A DNA stretch of 64,000 nucleotides from Nymphaea colorata (Eukaryota; Streptophyta; Magnoliopsida; Nymphaeales; Nymphaeaceae): assembly GCF_008831285.2 (NCBI RefSeq), contig NC_045140.1, positions 21,512,370 through 21,576,369 on the forward strand, in the 5' to 3' direction. A model generated the notes under the pieces. That model saw only the letters and a program-made list of their open reading frames with translations, made no database searches and had not been told where the DNA came from. The translations under genes were made by a program, and so were the position numbers. The number at the start of each line of letters is the position of its first letter. The first letter of the stretch is position 1. Shown here in pieces: positions 1 to 11,477 of the stretch.

Positions 1-48
1 ATTGCTGCTCCTCATGAAGTGGTTTCTTTTGTTTGCTTTGTCAAAAAG

Positions 49-2830
49 CAAGTTTGTCATCGTGACCTGAAGCTCGAAAACACCCTCTTAGATGGGAGTG
101 CAACTCCTCGCCTGAAGATCTGTGACTTTGGTTATTCAAAGGTAGAGCTACGTGTCCAATTTAGATGGTAGACATGCATATATAGGAAATTTTGTTTTAA
201 CTTGCGTATACACGTGCATATGCATTATTCTCTTGTTTATGCCACCTCAGGCGTGTGCTGTTGTGCATGTGGCTAGCATATGGCATGTCCACTTTCAAAG
301 TTTGAAAACCATCATTTTCAATCTTCACCGTTTTTTATTTTACTGATTATAACAAGATCTTCCATTTAACATCAAAGACCAATTTTTTAGCATGAAGCTA
401 TAAAATTCTGTAAAAGTTTGGGAGTGGTGTTCAAGCTTCTACATGATTTTGATTTTGATTCTTATTTCTTAGTCACTTTAAAATCGGTTAGTTTTTGGAA
501 TTCTTTTCAGTCATCTGTGCTGCATTCACAGCCAAAGTCTACTGTTGGAACTCCTGCATACATTGCTCCCGAAGTATTGCTCAACAAGGAATATGATGGA
601 AAGGTAAGTTAAACAATTTGTATGCCATTTTCATAAATAGAAGAGTGAGAGCGTAATGCTATTTCTACTAATAGTGCTACTTCTGCCTCTATTGATAGTT
701 TTCGTGTGGCTTTCAGGACAATTTGTTCAGCAAGCTGCTTATCACAGTCACAGGTTGCCTACAATATTTTCAAAACGTTTAATCTTTAAAAGAACTTTAA
801 AGTTGACGGTGTCACTATATCTTCAAAAGATCACAGTGGGATTTACATGATATTATCATGACCATATTGTGTTCAACAGCTATTTTTGTTGACTTCTTCT
901 TGTGAATTTGCCTTGGAGCTAGTTGTTCATAGATATTCCATGTCATTGGTGGCTTATTTGCTATGATTCATACTGTGAATTGGTAGGTCTAGCATCTCTA
1001 CTCCAATCCAATTGATTGTATTCAGTTACATTTTGAATTTTGAGATTTTTTTGCATTGATTATGAAGCTTCTAATATGACCTGCAATCTTGAATCTCCAA
1101 GATACACGTTCGAGTTTCATGTGATAGCGTTTTGTTTTTTACCCCCATTTAGCATATTTTATCTTTCCCAACCTTAAGCTTCATAATTTGTCCTTTTTCT
1201 GATGGCTCAACTTCCATTTTATTCTGCGGTTGAATTCTGCTGTTTTCATTTATATTCTGCTAAATTGTGTTATATTATCAAACAACTTTTCTCAACATTT
1301 GTCTTCTAAGCATGACACGTTTTCTTCTTGATTTAAAGCTCTCTGCAGTGGATTCTTTATATCTACAATCATATGCCATGCTACATATGCATAGCAGCAT
1401 AAGCTGAAGCATAAGACATGATTAACCACTGACAATATTCAATTTCATCTCTGAATTCATTCTCACGCTGCAGTCATTACACATACCAAAATAAGTAAAG
1501 TAGAACAAATTTAAAGGCACTTCTATCTTTAAAAATCTTGTAGAAGTTGTTTAACTACGTCATTGGTCTGAACAAAGTTCCAAGGATTGTGCTTCATATT
1601 GAAGTTGGCAGAAGGTGGCCAAACTATTCCTAGGCATGGCCATAGGCTGCATTGTCTAGCTTTCCATCAAAGAAATATTCTTTAAGATATGGTAAGCTAT
1701 AATGAATATTTCTCATGTATTTTCTCTATCTTTTTGGGTTTGTGAGTTCCGATTAGGCTGTGCATGTGTACTGCAAGTCTAGCTGCCTTGCTTGTGAACC
1801 ATGAAGCTGGGTTCAACCCCAGCTTGATTCTGTTACGAATGTCAGTTTCCCTTGATGTATAGAAATAATACTACTGAGGAATGGGAATGTTTGATTTGGT
1901 TTTCAGTTAGAGCTGAATTTGGTAGGGAAAAATCAAGCTCATCTCGGCTTGAACTTCTCCCAGTTTGTTACTACCTTTACTTCCATGTTCCAATCAAGTG
2001 CTTTAGTGTGTTGCTGTTATCGTCTTTGTTTGGTCCCTATTTTTCCTTGCGGTGGTTCCTTAAGCGGATTATTTCTAATTTCTTCATTCTGACCCTAAGC
2101 AGATTGCTGATGTATGGTCGTGTGGGGTAACACTCTATGTCATGCTGGTAGGCGCCTACCCTTTCGAGGATCCTGCAGAGCCCAAAAATTTCAAGAAGAC
2201 TATACAGGTTATTACTTCAGTGACTACTTTCCACTGAATCATTACTTCAGTGACTACTTTCCACTGAATCATCTAGCCTAGGTTAGCAGGATGACATTAA
2301 TCGACTCAACTGGTTTAGTTTTCTCTGCCAGAGAATTGTGAATGTTCAATACTCTATTCCTCAATACGTTCACATCTCCCCAGAGTGCCAGCACCTAATC
2401 TCGAGGATTTTTGTCCCTGATCCAGCAGCGGTCAGTGTAATATTTCACATGCTTCTGAGGAAACTCATTGTCCTTTTCGTCAACTGGCTTTTGATATTTG
2501 TGAAACTGCCGGGACTAAAAGACACTTGTATACTTTCCTTTGCAGAGAATTACGATCCCTGAGATCCAAAAACATGAATGGTTTCTAAAGAATCTTCCAG
2601 CAGATCTCATGCAAGAACACAGGATGAACTTTGAGGAGCCAGATCAACCCATGCAGAGCGTGGATGATATCATGCGGATAATATCAGAGGCTACAATCCC
2701 TGCGTCTTGCGATCGGGTCGGCCAGTTCCTACCAGGAACTTTCGAGCTAGATGACGACGAGATGGATGATCTAGATTCTGACCCTGACCTTGATGTTGAC
2801 AGCAGTGGTGAGATTGTCTATGCAATGTGA
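49..2830 (+). CDS. SnRK2: SnRK2 protein kinase, subclass III (OST1/SnRK2.6-like), 5' partial
   Basis: Serine/threonine kinase of abscisic acid and osmotic-stress signalling. In known plants subclass III members are held off by PP2C phosphatases and, once released, phosphorylate ion channels and bZIP factors. Five exons are in frame: 49-141, 511-603, 2103-2207, 2332-2430 and 2546-2830 (stop TGA). They encode the catalytic loop HRDLKLEN, the DFG motif in CDFGYSK, the activation loop with [12 protein letters not shown] and the serines matching OST1 Ser171/Ser175, then [13 protein letters not shown]. The last exon holds the SnRK2 box and an acidic C-terminus ending GEIVYAM. That acidic tail, the ABA box that binds PP2Cs, places it in subclass III. 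Exon lengths (93, 93, 105, 99 bp) and phase-0 junctions follow SnRK2 genes. The N-terminal kinase lobe lies upstream of the window. SnRK2.2, 2.3 and 2.6 orthologues cannot be told apart here. Confidence 0.94.
604..2102 (+). other. Long SnRK2 intron
   Basis: A 1.5-kb AT-rich intron between the exon ending EYDGK and the exon starting IADVWS. It begins GTAAGT and ends AG. A stretch near 1740-1830 (a GGTTCAACCCC box after CTTGTGAACC) vaguely resembles a tRNA-derived SINE head, but no full element can be defined. I see no coding sequence in it. Confidence 0.7.
2211..2270 (+). repeat. 30-bp perfect tandem duplication beside a splice donor
   Basis: Two identical 30-bp units (2211-2240 and 2241-2270, starting ATTACTTCAGTGACTACTTT) lie in the SnRK2 intron 2208-2331, three bases after the donor at 2208. 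With no mismatch between units, the duplication looks recent. Confidence 0.97.
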
Positions 2831-5279
2831 TCGTATCAATGTTACGGATGGCACAGCTTAAGCAGTTATTTTGCTATTCACGTTACGCCTTTGAAAGCAA
2901 GGGCCATTAATCACCGTATTATGCAGCTTTCTGGTTCGCTTGGTTGCATGCGTAATGTGTTAGAATTATTTTGTTCTGGAAGTTAGGCTGCATGCAGAAT
3001 TTGGTTTTATCCTCGGTGCCTTTAATGTGCGGTTGCTTCACGATGATGGTGAGAAGGATCGGTTACTCTAATTTTTCTTCTGTATATCTCCATTGGGTCT
3101 TCATGCTCGTCTTCTTATTAACAAGAAGCGTATATTTATGGAGACTATTGATATTAAAGATAATAAAATTAGTGTTAATGGCTTGATCCGATTTTGAAGC
3201 CTAAAATAAAGCAACGATTGGGGGATTTGCCCAAAATCAGATGGTCCAACATCTAAGGTTATCATATCATTAAGGTTCCTTGAAATGGAAGTTCATATGC
3301 TCCAACTTGGGACATATTCTACTATCTGCATATACTCATCAAAAGTCTATGTTAATAGATTGATTTTTAAATATATTCGGTACGCCATTTGAGCTATTTG
3401 TTTCACAAAACTCTTCATACCAAATGAGAGGAAGCCTCGCGCAAATGTACACTATCAACCTAACAAATCATGCAAGGTTCAAATTAAGCTAACAAAGATG
3501 TGATGTATTCAACCGAAAGAAATAACAAATGATGTTCAATGCATATAATTTTGTCCTCAATACCTTAATAAGACGATCCAAAATAATTCTACCCCCCCCC
3601 CCAACACACATATATATATATATAACCATATTACCACATAAGACTCTTATTTATAACAAATTTATAATTACATTACCTAAAAGGAAGTTAATAAGTTGTT
3701 TGGCATGGCTAAATTCTGGTATACTTTCCTGCTACTAGAAAAAACACGTCCCCTTTTACCATGAGTGTTGTAGCAGGAGACCAATTTTCTACACTTATAT
3801 TTAAAGAATTTCATGAACATGTATTCATAAAATGTAATGGACTACGTTTCAACAAATTCTTTATGTTAAAAAAATATCTAAATAATACTTATGAATAAAT
3901 AAACTGCCTAAAAGGAAAAATAACGCCTCATATCTTAAGTAGCATATGTTACACGTGCAACATGCTATGATTCGGTGAATCTCCCGCTTCTTGAAATAAT
4001 TTTCCTATATGCACTAATTAGAGTGGGACCAATTCATTTTTTTTTCCACACGGGTAATTCTAAATTTTAATGAAGAATTTCATCTAATTAAGTTTAAATA
4101 GTTAATTAAGAGAATGAATTTAATTAGTTGTATGAGTTCATGTATGAATCTAATTTAATGTGGGACTGATTCGTTTTCCTTTCACGAAACTAACTTTTCA
4201 TGGAGAATTTCATCCAATAAAGCCCAAATGCTTAATCAAGCGAACAACATTCTCCCTATGAAATTATGAACAGAAAGGTAAAACTTAAACCATTACTCTT
4301 ATTATGGCAAGTACAAGGGGTTACTGTAATCTCACCATGGTAAAAGTTATAATGCATAAAGGTACTAAGTGATTACACAAACCAAAGACAAGTTGATAAG
4401 GCACATTTGGGTGCCACATCCCTTATGTTTGGAAGTGTACTCCTCCTATTTTACCTTCAATTTTTGAACACGATGGACTACAATTCAAATGCGCTTATTC
4501 TTATAACTTCTGACTGCTAATTAAAGACCAGGAATCGATCATAAAGTTTTACAAGATGCAACATGGCCCATGTTGCATTACAATCTACAAATCTCAAATA
4601 AAAAGAATAAAAAGCTTTTACTGATCTTCTGTAAAACTGGTTCTATCCTCCATGGTACCTAGCATTAGTTGTCTCTTTAGTGAGTCTGACAAAGAACGGA
4701 GATAAAATAGGAGGTGCCTTCAATCAGAATGATCCTCTAATTCTCAACAGCAACGCCGACTATCAGTTATTCAACAGTTACCGTCGGAAGGCCCCTGCAT
4801 TTGGTGCATCCCCTGCATTGACAACATTTTTGGGTTTTTTTCGTGCATCTTTTCTCTTTGCATAAGGTCCTCCCACAGCTTACTATGGTGGGTCTCTTTC
4901 TGCACAAAGGTAGAGAAATAAAGTAAGAAAGTGTATGCATATGTGTGACCACTGAAGTGTTAATAGGGCTGCTTTGAGACTTAAAAAAAAATCGAAACAT
5001 TATAATAACAAGGAGTATTTTTAGGCATTATTCCCAAGGCAACGACAAGTGCATTACATTATGAAAATGATGGGAAGGCAGCATTGCCAAAACGCTGATA
5101 ATTTTAACTGAAGGTAGGGCTTGGATAGAAAGAAATCATGTGCGTCCAATTCCTAATTTATTAAGCTAACTTATTCAAACTATGGCTGTTTATGTGCATA
5201 TTCGAACAAAAATGGGAAAAATTGGGTGCGCTTACAATTTTTTTCTTTTTTTAAGCTTCACTTTAAGATTCTAATGTAT
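2831..5279. other. SnRK2 3' region and AT-rich intergenic DNA
   Basis: Probable SnRK2 3' UTR followed by AT-rich DNA with no convincing gene. It contains an 11-base C run at about 3592-3602 followed by a short TA run near 3610. Open frames here are short and lack protein-like composition. Confidence 0.6.
4985..5075. repeat. Relic related to the end of the 30.3/32.7-kb inverted repeat
   Basis: The stretch around AACATTATAATAACAAGGAG, GGCATTATTCCCAAGGCAAC and CAAGTGCATTACATTA matches, with substitutions and small gaps, the outer end of the right arm of the inverted repeat at about 32,608-32,680. It shows that the inverted repeat belongs to a dispersed family. Confidence 0.6.
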
Positions 5280-6270
5280 CTTTATGCTTGTCATGGTCTG
5301 TAGCCTAAAAATCAGTTTCTGAATTACTTTATCTAGATGTTTATATAAGTTGACATAAGTTGCGAATTGTCAGAAGTTTGATGGTATTGAATTTTGGTTC
5401 AACAAAAAAGTTCTTCTGTACGTCCCAAGAGCTGATTGTAAGTTTCAAGCTATAATGGTCACATTTATGTGACTAAAATTCCAAACAAAAAGGAATTATT
5501 GTACAAGGTTATTAATGCATGGCACTGGGGTCATTGGCTCATCATCATTTGCCACTTCATAAGGCTTCCAGCCCCCACGAATGTAGTCTGACCAAGCTTC
5601 ACAATGTCAACCCAAGACGCTGCCAAGATCAACATCAATAAATGGCTATTAGAAAATGTAAGGAGGTGGTATTACCTGAAAGCATTGAGAGAGCGTTTGG
5701 TAGCGGAAATACCGGCCCTTTCAGTTGTCTAGTCACGAATGAAATTTACCAAATGCTTGATGGATGGAGGAGCAAGACGACGGTTTCTTCGTTGATTGGG
5801 TTTGTTTTCTCGTGCATCCAATGGGCCTTTTGTTTTCAACCGAACCAGCCGCGTCTCAAATCTCTCGATTTTCGTTCGGTCTGCAGGCATGACAGTCGGT
5901 TCCCCACCGTCAAACTTGATCGACACACAATTGGGGATCATAACGAGGGATCCAAGAACCAACAACCGCCAAGGCCTTTGTTTCGTAAGTACTGCACCTC
6001 ACCCAGCTAGATTAAGCTTCGTTTGTCTGGTTTCATTATTTTCTATTTCCTAGCGGAGGAGAACCTTGATTAGCAACCCACACCCACATTCCTTTGCTGT
6101 TATGCTTCTGCTTTGTTGTTACTGCATTGCTTGGCCATTCCTTTGAAGCTGAAAGAAGCACTATCAACGGGGAAAAAGTCATGCTCCTTTTCCCGTTGTA
6201 ATTATAATTTTTAGATGTTACCCTTTTTTGTTCATTTTGTCGGTGAATAATAAATCCGATCATTTTGGGC
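5280..6270 (+). repeat. Dispersed repeat copy A, with a gene-leader-like part
   Basis: Copy A of a roughly 1-kb repeat whose copy B lies at 43,305-44,850 in the same orientation. Shared landmarks are GTCATGGTCTGTAGC near 5290, TTGATGGTATTGAATTTTGG near 5380, GCTATTAGAAAATG near 5643, TTGATCGACACACAATTGGG near 5917 and a conserved TTTCGTAAGT near 5981. The last looks like a splice donor after an untranslated or first exon, so part of the unit may be a duplicated gene 5' end. The 122-codon frame from 5642 is not conserved in copy B and I do not call it a gene. Confidence 0.75.
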
Positions 6271-7291
6271 TAGTTTCGTTAGCAAATGTTTGTGCCTGGC
6301 AATCTTTTTTTCCAAGCTAATAACAAACAGTGAAATGGAATCCCTGACATTAAAATGCCCATCAACCACACACAACTTCTTTCCGGAAAAGGGATGCAAA
6401 TCCTTACTCACTTGATTCCAGGAATAAAACTGATTTTAATCCTGCTGCTGCCAAACACTATGAGTAACCAAGAAAGAAGTTGATGGAAAAAGAAAAAGAA
6501 ATCATCAACTAGAAAAAATGAGGAACCCCCCAAAAACTTGCCTCGTCATCATCCCTAGATTTGTCAAATCAAGAACGGAAATCCTGACAAAACCCTGATT
6601 AGATTAATAATGGAGAGAGAGAGAGAGAGAGAGATCATGTTTTTGATGTGTTTCTCATTGAAACATTGGCTCCATCAGAAGAATGGACAAGTATCCAGCA
6701 AGTAGCGTTGCCCAAGAGATCATGCCTAAAACATGCTAGGGACATGGAGAAGAATATGGGACACGTAAAATAAAGTAACGAGAATGCTATTAAAAAGAAG
6801 AATATCCTACCATGGTGATGGCACCATTTCTGAAACAAAACGTGGAACAGGTCTGGTAACACCATCCCAACAGTTGAAAATCATGCAGCGACTGGTCCGA
6901 TGGGTTACGATAGAAGAGTAAAAGTCGTCATGTCATATGGATGAAGTCGCAAAGGAATTGCACTTACCTACTCTTCTTAGAGTTGCCGGTGTACCGATAA
7001 AAATACAATGACAACCCAGGTGAAGGGCTCGTGACTGGGTAACATAGGAATGCGAAACAGCGACAAACCTGATCCTGGCTCACTGGTTTCACATGAAACA
7101 GAGGCAACCCGATCCCTGCTCACTGCTTTCACATGCAATGAGATTTTTATTTAAATTGTTAACAGAAAGTACATCTAAGCAAACATAGCAACAGTTTCCA
7201 CAACTAGAAAGCTCCAGTGACACACATACATACACAAGAAATAACAAAAGAGAAACAAAGTCGAAATACTTCCCAAACCTCGAACCTGAAC
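6271..7291. other. Region 3' of NLR1
   Basis: Non-coding DNA between repeat copy A and the NLR1 stop. It has a GA microsatellite at 6612-6634 and an imperfect duplication of about 40 bp at 7058-7141 (CTGGCTCACTGGTTTCACATG then CTGCTCACTGCTTTCACATG). The part nearest 7291 should be NLR1 3' UTR. No gene recognised. Confidence 0.55.
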
Positions 7292-10200
7292 TTAAGTGAG
7301 AAAATTCAAATTCACTTCCTCTTTAACCACATGCAGTTCCATATCCTTGAGCATACATTTGTAAGGTTCCCACAAGCCCGCTGTATCTTCATCGCAAACA
7401 ACCTCCCTTAGACCTTCCATTTGCTTCACAGATGCAGGCAGCTCCGTCACCTGCAAACACCACCTCATGTTGATCTTTCTCAAACCTGTCAGGTCACCAA
7501 ATTTATCAGGGAAGCTACTGATGGTTGCACAGTCAGACACATCAAAAAATCTGAGGCTCTTTAGTCTGCATAGCGAGTCTGGCAAGTCTTCCAATGATGT
7601 GCAAGCGTGCAGGATTAGAACCTCCAGATTGCTTAAATTACCAATCCTCTCTGGTAGCTCAATTAGATCAGGGCATTTTGACAAACTCAGCTTCTGAAGT
7701 TTGATGATCTCACATAATCCAGGAGGTAGACGCACCAAATTACTGCAATAGTCAATCTCGAGTTCTGTGACCTCTGGAAACATGTCTGCAATATCCAGTC
7801 CTGAGTTGCAATTGGCCTCATCAACGTCACAAAAAAACAGTGATAACTTTTTTAAGGCCGGCAGTGGCACTTTAATTGCAGAAAGGGAGGAGACCAATAT
7901 CCTCTCTAACCTGATTCTGCTAAGGTTTTTCAGAGAATCCAACTTTGGCAGACCACTTAGATCTGCGGGGCTCAAGCTATGATTTGCAACAATTAGAACC
8001 TTCAAATTTTCCATATTCTCCAAAAAAGGAGGCAAGTAATAAGTCTCAGACATGAAGTTCAAGATCATGACTTCAGTGTTGGGAAGTTTCATGTCAAACC
8101 AGCTTGAAGAATTCATCTCACCTACAAGGAACTTAAATTGAACATTATGGGAAACAAAGATGTAAGATCCTCATAGTACAAGGTGTGAAGGATAAACTAT
8201 ACCTGTGTGCATGGAAACAACCTGTCCCAGAAAAGGTTGATAAGTGTGTTCCTTCCAGCTATTAGGAAGTACATCTTCTCTTTGATTCATTAACAGTCTG
8301 GCATTTTGGTTTACATGGGTGCCCTTAGCAGAATACATGGCCAAGTCTCTTAGTAGATCATGCTGAAAAACAAACAGGTCATTGAAGATTCCATCCTCAA
8401 CAGCATCATTCCTACATGAATCACATTCTTATCAGAAATATAAACCAATATGGGGTTTCATTTAGCAATAATGAATGCAAGTTGCTCACCTAGTTCTTTC
8501 AACAAGAGTCACCAGATATCTGGCAGAAAGTTTTAACAAAGCCACATAGGCTTCATGCTCACTTAGGCCATATAGTTCAATCCACATGTCGATCAGGGAA
8601 GTTGCTGGGATCTTTTCATCCTCAGGAAAGCAGCCTAAGTCTGCAAAGCATTTGCGAAGTTGATCATCTAGAGAAGTTAGCGTGGTTGACAAGCAGTTGA
8701 GTAAGTCTTTGTGGTCATCAAAAACTCTGTCTCCTTGCCTAAGCATTTCTACTGTAGAATGCCAGATTGTCAGGGGTTTATGCCTCAGTGAATGCCCTAT
8801 CACTTCCAGGGCCAGCGGCAGACCTTTGCAGCCTCTCACTATCTGTGTATATACTCATGTAAATATCTAGTTGGGAACAGTATTGGATAGAGAACATTAA
8901 CCAATGCCCTTTGTGTTCTAATGCACAAAGGTGTTCAAGAACACTCTATGGGCAGATGCAAAAAGAGTACCCAAAAACATACACATCTGTTGGAAGCAGC
9001 ATTGGACGAGACCAAACTGATTGCCTTGGGCTGCAATTCTAAACCTGCACTAGGCCGAAAAGCATTGGACTAGACCAATTGCAAAGCCCCACTTTCAGAG
9101 TTTAGTTCTGTATTGAAAATGGTGAATAATTTTTAAAGGCTTATAAAGGGAGTTGTCAAGTGATTGGTTGTCTTGGTTCTCAACCTTTTTTAATGTTAAA
9201 CCGAAGCTGCTAAGGAGCGGGTTAAGATACACTAAACCAGGTTGTGACATTTGATAACAAAGCCGGTTCAATAGTCGGACCTGGGGTCCCACACATGTAA
9301 ATGTGTGCCTTAAGGAGGGTGGCTTATAACGTCCACTTGCAGAATTTAGTCTCAGATTGAAGATAATAAGGAATCTTCAAGAGCTTATAAAGGGATGTCG
9401 TTAAGTGATTGGTTGGTCTAGCAAATTCGGTTCCTTTTACAAAAGGGTTAAGAACTAGGACAACCAACCACTTAACACCTCCAAGATTCATCACAATCTT
9501 AGATACGAGATTAAACTTTTGGGATGTTATGCCAACACTAGCCTACATTCCATAATTCCATATGAGTTGCAAGATAAATCCTTGCTCAGGTCTGACCTCA
9601 TATGTCCTCCTTTTTGGTAACTGATTGGATATAAACTCTCCCTTATCCTCCTTTCCCTCTAGAAAAAGAAAAGAAAAAAAGAAAAAAAAACTTTGCATAT
9701 GTGCCTGCACAGGAACATGGAATATGTATATGCACATACAAGGAGCATATTTAAGTAGATAAGGATCCATGCAGGCAAGTCTATAACCATAATCCAAATG
9801 TATTATAGATTCAAACTTAGTTTACAGCACGCCAGATGAAAATACCTGGTAGGCAAACTCCTTATAGGTGTCACCGAAGGCATTGTCTTGAACAAAAGCT
9901 GAGTGACAGAACAAGTCCATGGAATCCGACTCTTTCAAAGTTCTTAGAGAATAAGTAGAATCTAACAGTTCAAATTTTGTCCGTGATGTGATCACTGTTT
10001 TCAGATTTGGAATTCTGAATATAAGTTTCTCAAGAACTGACTCAGACCAAACATCATCCAAGACCACCAAGACAGGTTGCAGTTCTGTGTAACTCAGAAT
10101 GTCTGACAGCTGCTTCACTGCATCTTCCTCGTTGAAGAACCTAGGCATATCTTTTGCTTTGACCAACTGTCTCCACATCCTTTGGAGGATTCCAAGTACA

Positions 10201-11477
10201 TCAGGTGAATTTGAAACGGTGAAAAAAAAGATTCTGTCCTTAAAAGTTTCTGAAAAAGGAGAAAAAAAAGGCTAACAGTAACTACAAAATCTTTACATAT
10301 CAGATCTGTTCCTTGTAAAATACCCACAGATAGATGTCACATACCTGCTACGGTTAGGCAATATTGGGAGCGTAGCTGAAATGGAACCAGAGTGAACATG
10401 CGGACATACAAACTCTAATGAAAATGGCCCACCACCCTCACTCTGATCTCTATCTCATCATAGTTATAACAGTTTCATGCATCCAAACTGCTGGACAGTA
10501 TGGGGAAGTCAATTACTAAATAGTAAATATTCATTTTTCCCTCTCTTTGGTCCTAACAAAGCCCTATACGCCGCTTTCATTAGCACAAAATGAAAAGGAA
10601 ATCTGGCAAACTTGGCTTATGAAAGATCAATATGTCAAAAGCAAAATATCATGACAAATGGAACCCAAGTCCTAAATTTTTCATTCATTGCAACTCGTGC
10701 GTCCCAGTTGCAGATATTTCTATTGAAAGAACAGAGATAATAAACACAAATAAATTAATTTACCAACAATTAGTTCAGAAGTACTCTCATAAATACAAAA
10801 ATCTACAACCAAGGGAAAAGGAAGCAGAAGATGGGAAGAGTACCTCTAACTATCTTGTCTCTGCAAAGCATTGAGGCCAAGGTTGTTTTCCCACACCCAG
10901 GAAGACCACAGACTCCAACAACAGATACATCTTTCAGAAACAGTTCTGTTTGCAACTCTCTCAAAGGCCCTTCCAAGCCAAACACTTTTTCTGGAAGTCT
11001 GGGTGGCCCATTAGTAGAATTACTTAGATCCACAACCATGCCTCTCTTTCCACCTAAGACATCTAATTTTTCGTCTAACCCTTTCAATGAGAAAAGTTTC
11101 TTCAAGTCCACCCATGTATCGGTTTGTGAATTCGCCTGTGAAAACCTCAAAATTTCGGTCTCCAGCTCAGTTAATCCTTTTGCATACTTGTGCTTCTTCC
11201 AAAGATTAAAACAGCAAAGCTTGGAACACTTAAGAACTAGCTCTTTACCTTCTCTCAGTTGGCAGCAGAGACCATTCATATCTTCTCTTTGATGATCGGT
11301 CAACACCATGTCTAGTCGTTTCGCTTCTTGAATTAGAGGACTTAGAGATTCCAATGCATATTTAAGCCGCTTCATATGGTCTTTAATCTCTGGAATACGA
11401 ACTTTTGCCTCCAAAACAGCATCCAATAGCTCTCTAACTGCATCGGCTAATGCTGCGCCACTGCTTAAATTGGCCAT
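7292..11477 (-). CDS. NRG1-like: RPW8-type NLR, NRG1-like helper immune receptor (NLR1), intact
   Basis: Predicted 809-residue helper NLR. Proteins of this class act downstream of sensor NLRs and form membrane channels that drive immune cell death. Exons: 11477-10844, 10249-9846, 8842-8490, 8411-8203 and 8121-7292. All junctions are GT-AG and the total of 2430 bp stays in frame. The start chosen is the second Met, giving MANLSSG, because RPW8 proteins normally begin just before this helix. Domains: RPW8 coiled coil about 1-150; P-loop GLPGCGKTT 191-199; kinase-2 LVVLDDVW 272-279; VITSRT about 297-302; GLPLAL 353-358; CFPEDEKIP in the winged helix; QHD in place of MHD at 480-482; LRRs 534 to the end, finishing NLNFLT. 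The LRR text (NLSRIRLE, LEIDYCSNLVRLP) resembles NRG1 more than ADR1 as I recall them. It is clearly diverged from NLR2/NLR3. The antisense frames over it are shadows. Confidence 0.93.
9095..9540. repeat. Repeat-derived insert in NLR1 intron 2
   Basis: Intron 2 (9845-8843, about 1 kb) is longer than the 233 and 287 bp of the same intron in NLR2 and NLR3. It contains two diverged copies of a unit (9095-9190 and 9338-9430), both with GGCTTATAAAGGGA-type text followed by AAGTGATTGGTTG, and an inverted match ACAACCAACCACTTAA near 9460. It is probably a small non-autonomous element. Its ends are not clear. Confidence 0.5.

Noticed and set aside
1740..1830. Possible tRNA gene or SINE head (GGTTCAACCCC box) in the SnRK2 intron
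   Set aside because: No acceptor stem or cloverleaf can be folded around the box, and no SINE ends or target duplication are visible.
5642..6010. 122-codon open frame
   Set aside because: It runs through a dispersed repeat, the second copy at 43.8-44.6 kb does not keep the frame, and the composition is not family-like.
10831..11292. 153-codon plus-strand frame opposite NLR1 exon 1
   Set aside because: Antisense shadow of the RPW8/P-loop exon. Similar shadows occur opposite NLR3 and the DC1 gene.
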